Source: CAYGUK01 sp964352985
Lineage (GTDB): Bacteria > Pseudomonadota > Gammaproteobacteria > JAHCLG01
Length of the DNA stretch: 64,000 bases
Reading direction: 5' to 3'
Assembly (NCBI GenBank): GCA_964352985.1
Contig: CAYGUK010000003.1
Coordinates: forward strand, 1 to 64,000
Positions 62,854 to 64,000 of this stretch are shown here, piece after piece. The translations under genes and the position numbers were made by a program. A model generated the notes under the pieces. That model did not search any database. It saw only the letters and a list, made by a program, of their open reading frames with translations, and was not told the DNA's origin. The stretch's first letter is position 1. Each line of letters opens with the position of its first letter.

Positions 62854-63999
62854 TTATGCAGCAACAATAATTGATTGATTAACATCTATTTTGGTTGCTG
62901 ATTTTTTCTTTTGTTGTGAACTTCCGCGTTTAAAACTTATCCATCGTTTTGCGATGTAAAGTAGGTTGCCAAGAACAATATTATGCTGATCGAGATTTAA
63001 TTCATCAAAAAGCTGTGTTTCTGATAATTGATAGTGACTACAATCTAAATTCATGTGCTGGATTAATTCTAATATGCTCTGATGAAATACTTGACATAAT
63101 TCATAAAATAGTTCTGCTGCTTCGATGATATCTCGTTTTCTATAAACTTGAATAATTTTTGTCTTGTCATAAAGTATTGATATATTTTGATATAATAACG
63201 TCACTCCTGAAAAAGTACTTTTTAGCTCTTGATTCGTATTCATCACATCAAGAATTGTTAAAAGTTGTTCATGAGTTAAAGAATTAACAATTGCTTTTAT
63301 ATTAAAAATATAATTTTCATGATGTGATTTTAATTCTCTACGACCATTAAACGTCATAGTAAGGCTGGCATCATAAATTTTCACTAATTGCTTAATAAAT
63401 AGATTAACCTTAAAATCTGGATGAATCGTGTAGAATAAATCTGCAACAAATTCTTCATGTAACGCCTTGTAGGGTTGTGTCGCCGTAATAGCTAAGGGTA
63501 ATTTTTTTTCGATCGAATTGTTATGACTAAATCGTTTATACTTATTTTTTAATGTTAGAGATTTATTCCGATACAATTCAGATGTAACCATGAACATTTC
63601 ACTATTGGTTAATTTCGCGATCATTTCATAAAGTTCTGCTTTAAATAGATAAAATTGCCACTTTATTAGATTAGGAAAATTATATCTTATAAAGTCGATG
63701 AAAGTCGTGCTACTTAAATCTTGAATTTTCTGTGTGAGATAAATATCTAGTTTTTTGAATTGAGTATTCGCATAAAGTGTAGCCAATAAATTTTTTCCAA
63801 TATTTTTTTCAATGAAATTCGATGAAGAATTAAGTTGATCAATACAAATTTGATGACTGAGTGTGGGTAATTTATCCAATATTAAGGCTTTATATTCATA
63901 ATCTATTTGATGTTGATTACATTCATTGATTAATAAACTTAGACGTGTGGTATCAACTAATAAAATTCTTTTAATGATACTGGCATCAAAATGAGACAT
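62854..63999 (-). CDS. Protein of unknown function, possibly truncated by the window edge
   Basis: 381 residues from an ATG one base inside the window; the ribosome site is out of view, so the real start may lie beyond. The sequence is mostly alpha-helical, rich in Leu, Ile, Asn and Lys, with no membrane segment. It ends with a lysine-rich stretch (KRGSSQQKKKSATK). Same strand as the 474-residue gene, 41 bases upstream, so probably co-transcribed. No homologue recognised. Confidence 0.55.
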   Translation of the reverse strand: MSHFDASIIKRILLVDTTRLSLLINECNQHQIDYEYKALILDKLPTLSHQICIDQLNSSSNFIEKNIGKNLLATLYANTQFKKLDIYLTQKIQDLSSTTFIDFIRYNFPNLIKWQFYLFKAELYEMIAKLTNSEMFMVTSELYRNKSLTLKNKYKRFSHNNSIEKKLPLAITATQPYKALHEEFVADLFYTIHPDFKVNLFIKQLVKIYDASLTMTFNGRRELKSHHENYIFNIKAIVNSLTHEQLLTILDVMNTNQELKSTFSGVTLLYQNISILYDKTKIIQVYRKRDIIEAAELFYELCQVFHQSILELIQHMNLDCSHYQLSETQLFDELNLDQHNIVLGNLLYIAKRWISFKRGSSQQKKKSATKIDVNQSIIVAA

Positions 64000-64000
64000 C

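Overview
The window is the replication-origin neighbourhood of an AT-rich gammaproteobacterial chromosome. The evidence is the gene set: rpmH-rnpA-yidD-yidC-mnmE runs left and dnaA-dnaN-recF-gyrB runs right from an AT-rich gap (about 28.8-29.5 kb) holding DnaA boxes. mnmG-rsmG-parA-parB and a complete atpIBEFHAGDC-glmU-glmS string lie to the left. Two parS-like sites sit inside recF. An LRAT-type enzyme, an ankyrin-repeat protein, a kinase-like gene and several orphan proteins suggest a host-associated lineage, perhaps near Legionellales. That placement is inference; no rRNA or tRNA is present to test it.

Layout. 0-4.1 kb: a decaying patch with a frameshifted Bcr/CflA-type transporter, a frameshifted kinase-like gene, an intact Bcr/CflA transporter and small secreted proteins. 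4.1-14.2 kb: ATP synthase operon followed by the UDP-GlcNAc genes glmU and glmS. 14.2-16.5 kb: a chloramphenicol-phosphotransferase-like kinase and an MFS transporter. 16.5-19.3 kb: feoABC ferrous-iron uptake behind a Fur box. 19.3-24.4 kb: family-4 uracil-DNA glycosylase, parAB, rsmG, mnmG. 24.4-28.8 kb: RRM RNA-binding protein, then mnmE-yidC-yidD-rnpA-rpmH. 28.8-35.7 kb: oriC and dnaA-dnaN-recF-gyrB. 35.8-39.9 kb: LuxR-type regulator, LRAT-domain membrane protein, ankyrin protein with its own Fur-like box, DUF945 protein. 40-46.3 kb: aldehyde dehydrogenase, copper chaperone, Bcr/CflA pump with a divergent TetR regulator, small proteins.

46.3-49.5 kb is an RNA-rich stretch. A 6S RNA with promoter and terminator is followed directly by a cobalamin riboswitch that controls a TonB-dependent receptor and a dedicated TonB-like protein. 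49.5-58.9 kb: glutathione S-transferase, signal peptidase I, gamma-carbonic-anhydrase-like protein, glutathione reductase, a cNMP-binding/patatin protein, metK-ahcY, rsmE. 58.9-64 kb: a small acidic protein, an XRE-cupin regulator divergent from a YqhD-like alcohol dehydrogenase, and two large proteins I do not recognise at the right edge.

Working together: genes around oriC are mostly co-directional with replication. Iron (Fur boxes), B12 (riboswitch) and drug export (TetR palindromes) are the visible regulated inputs. I saw no CRISPR array, transposase, integrase, tRNA or rRNA.
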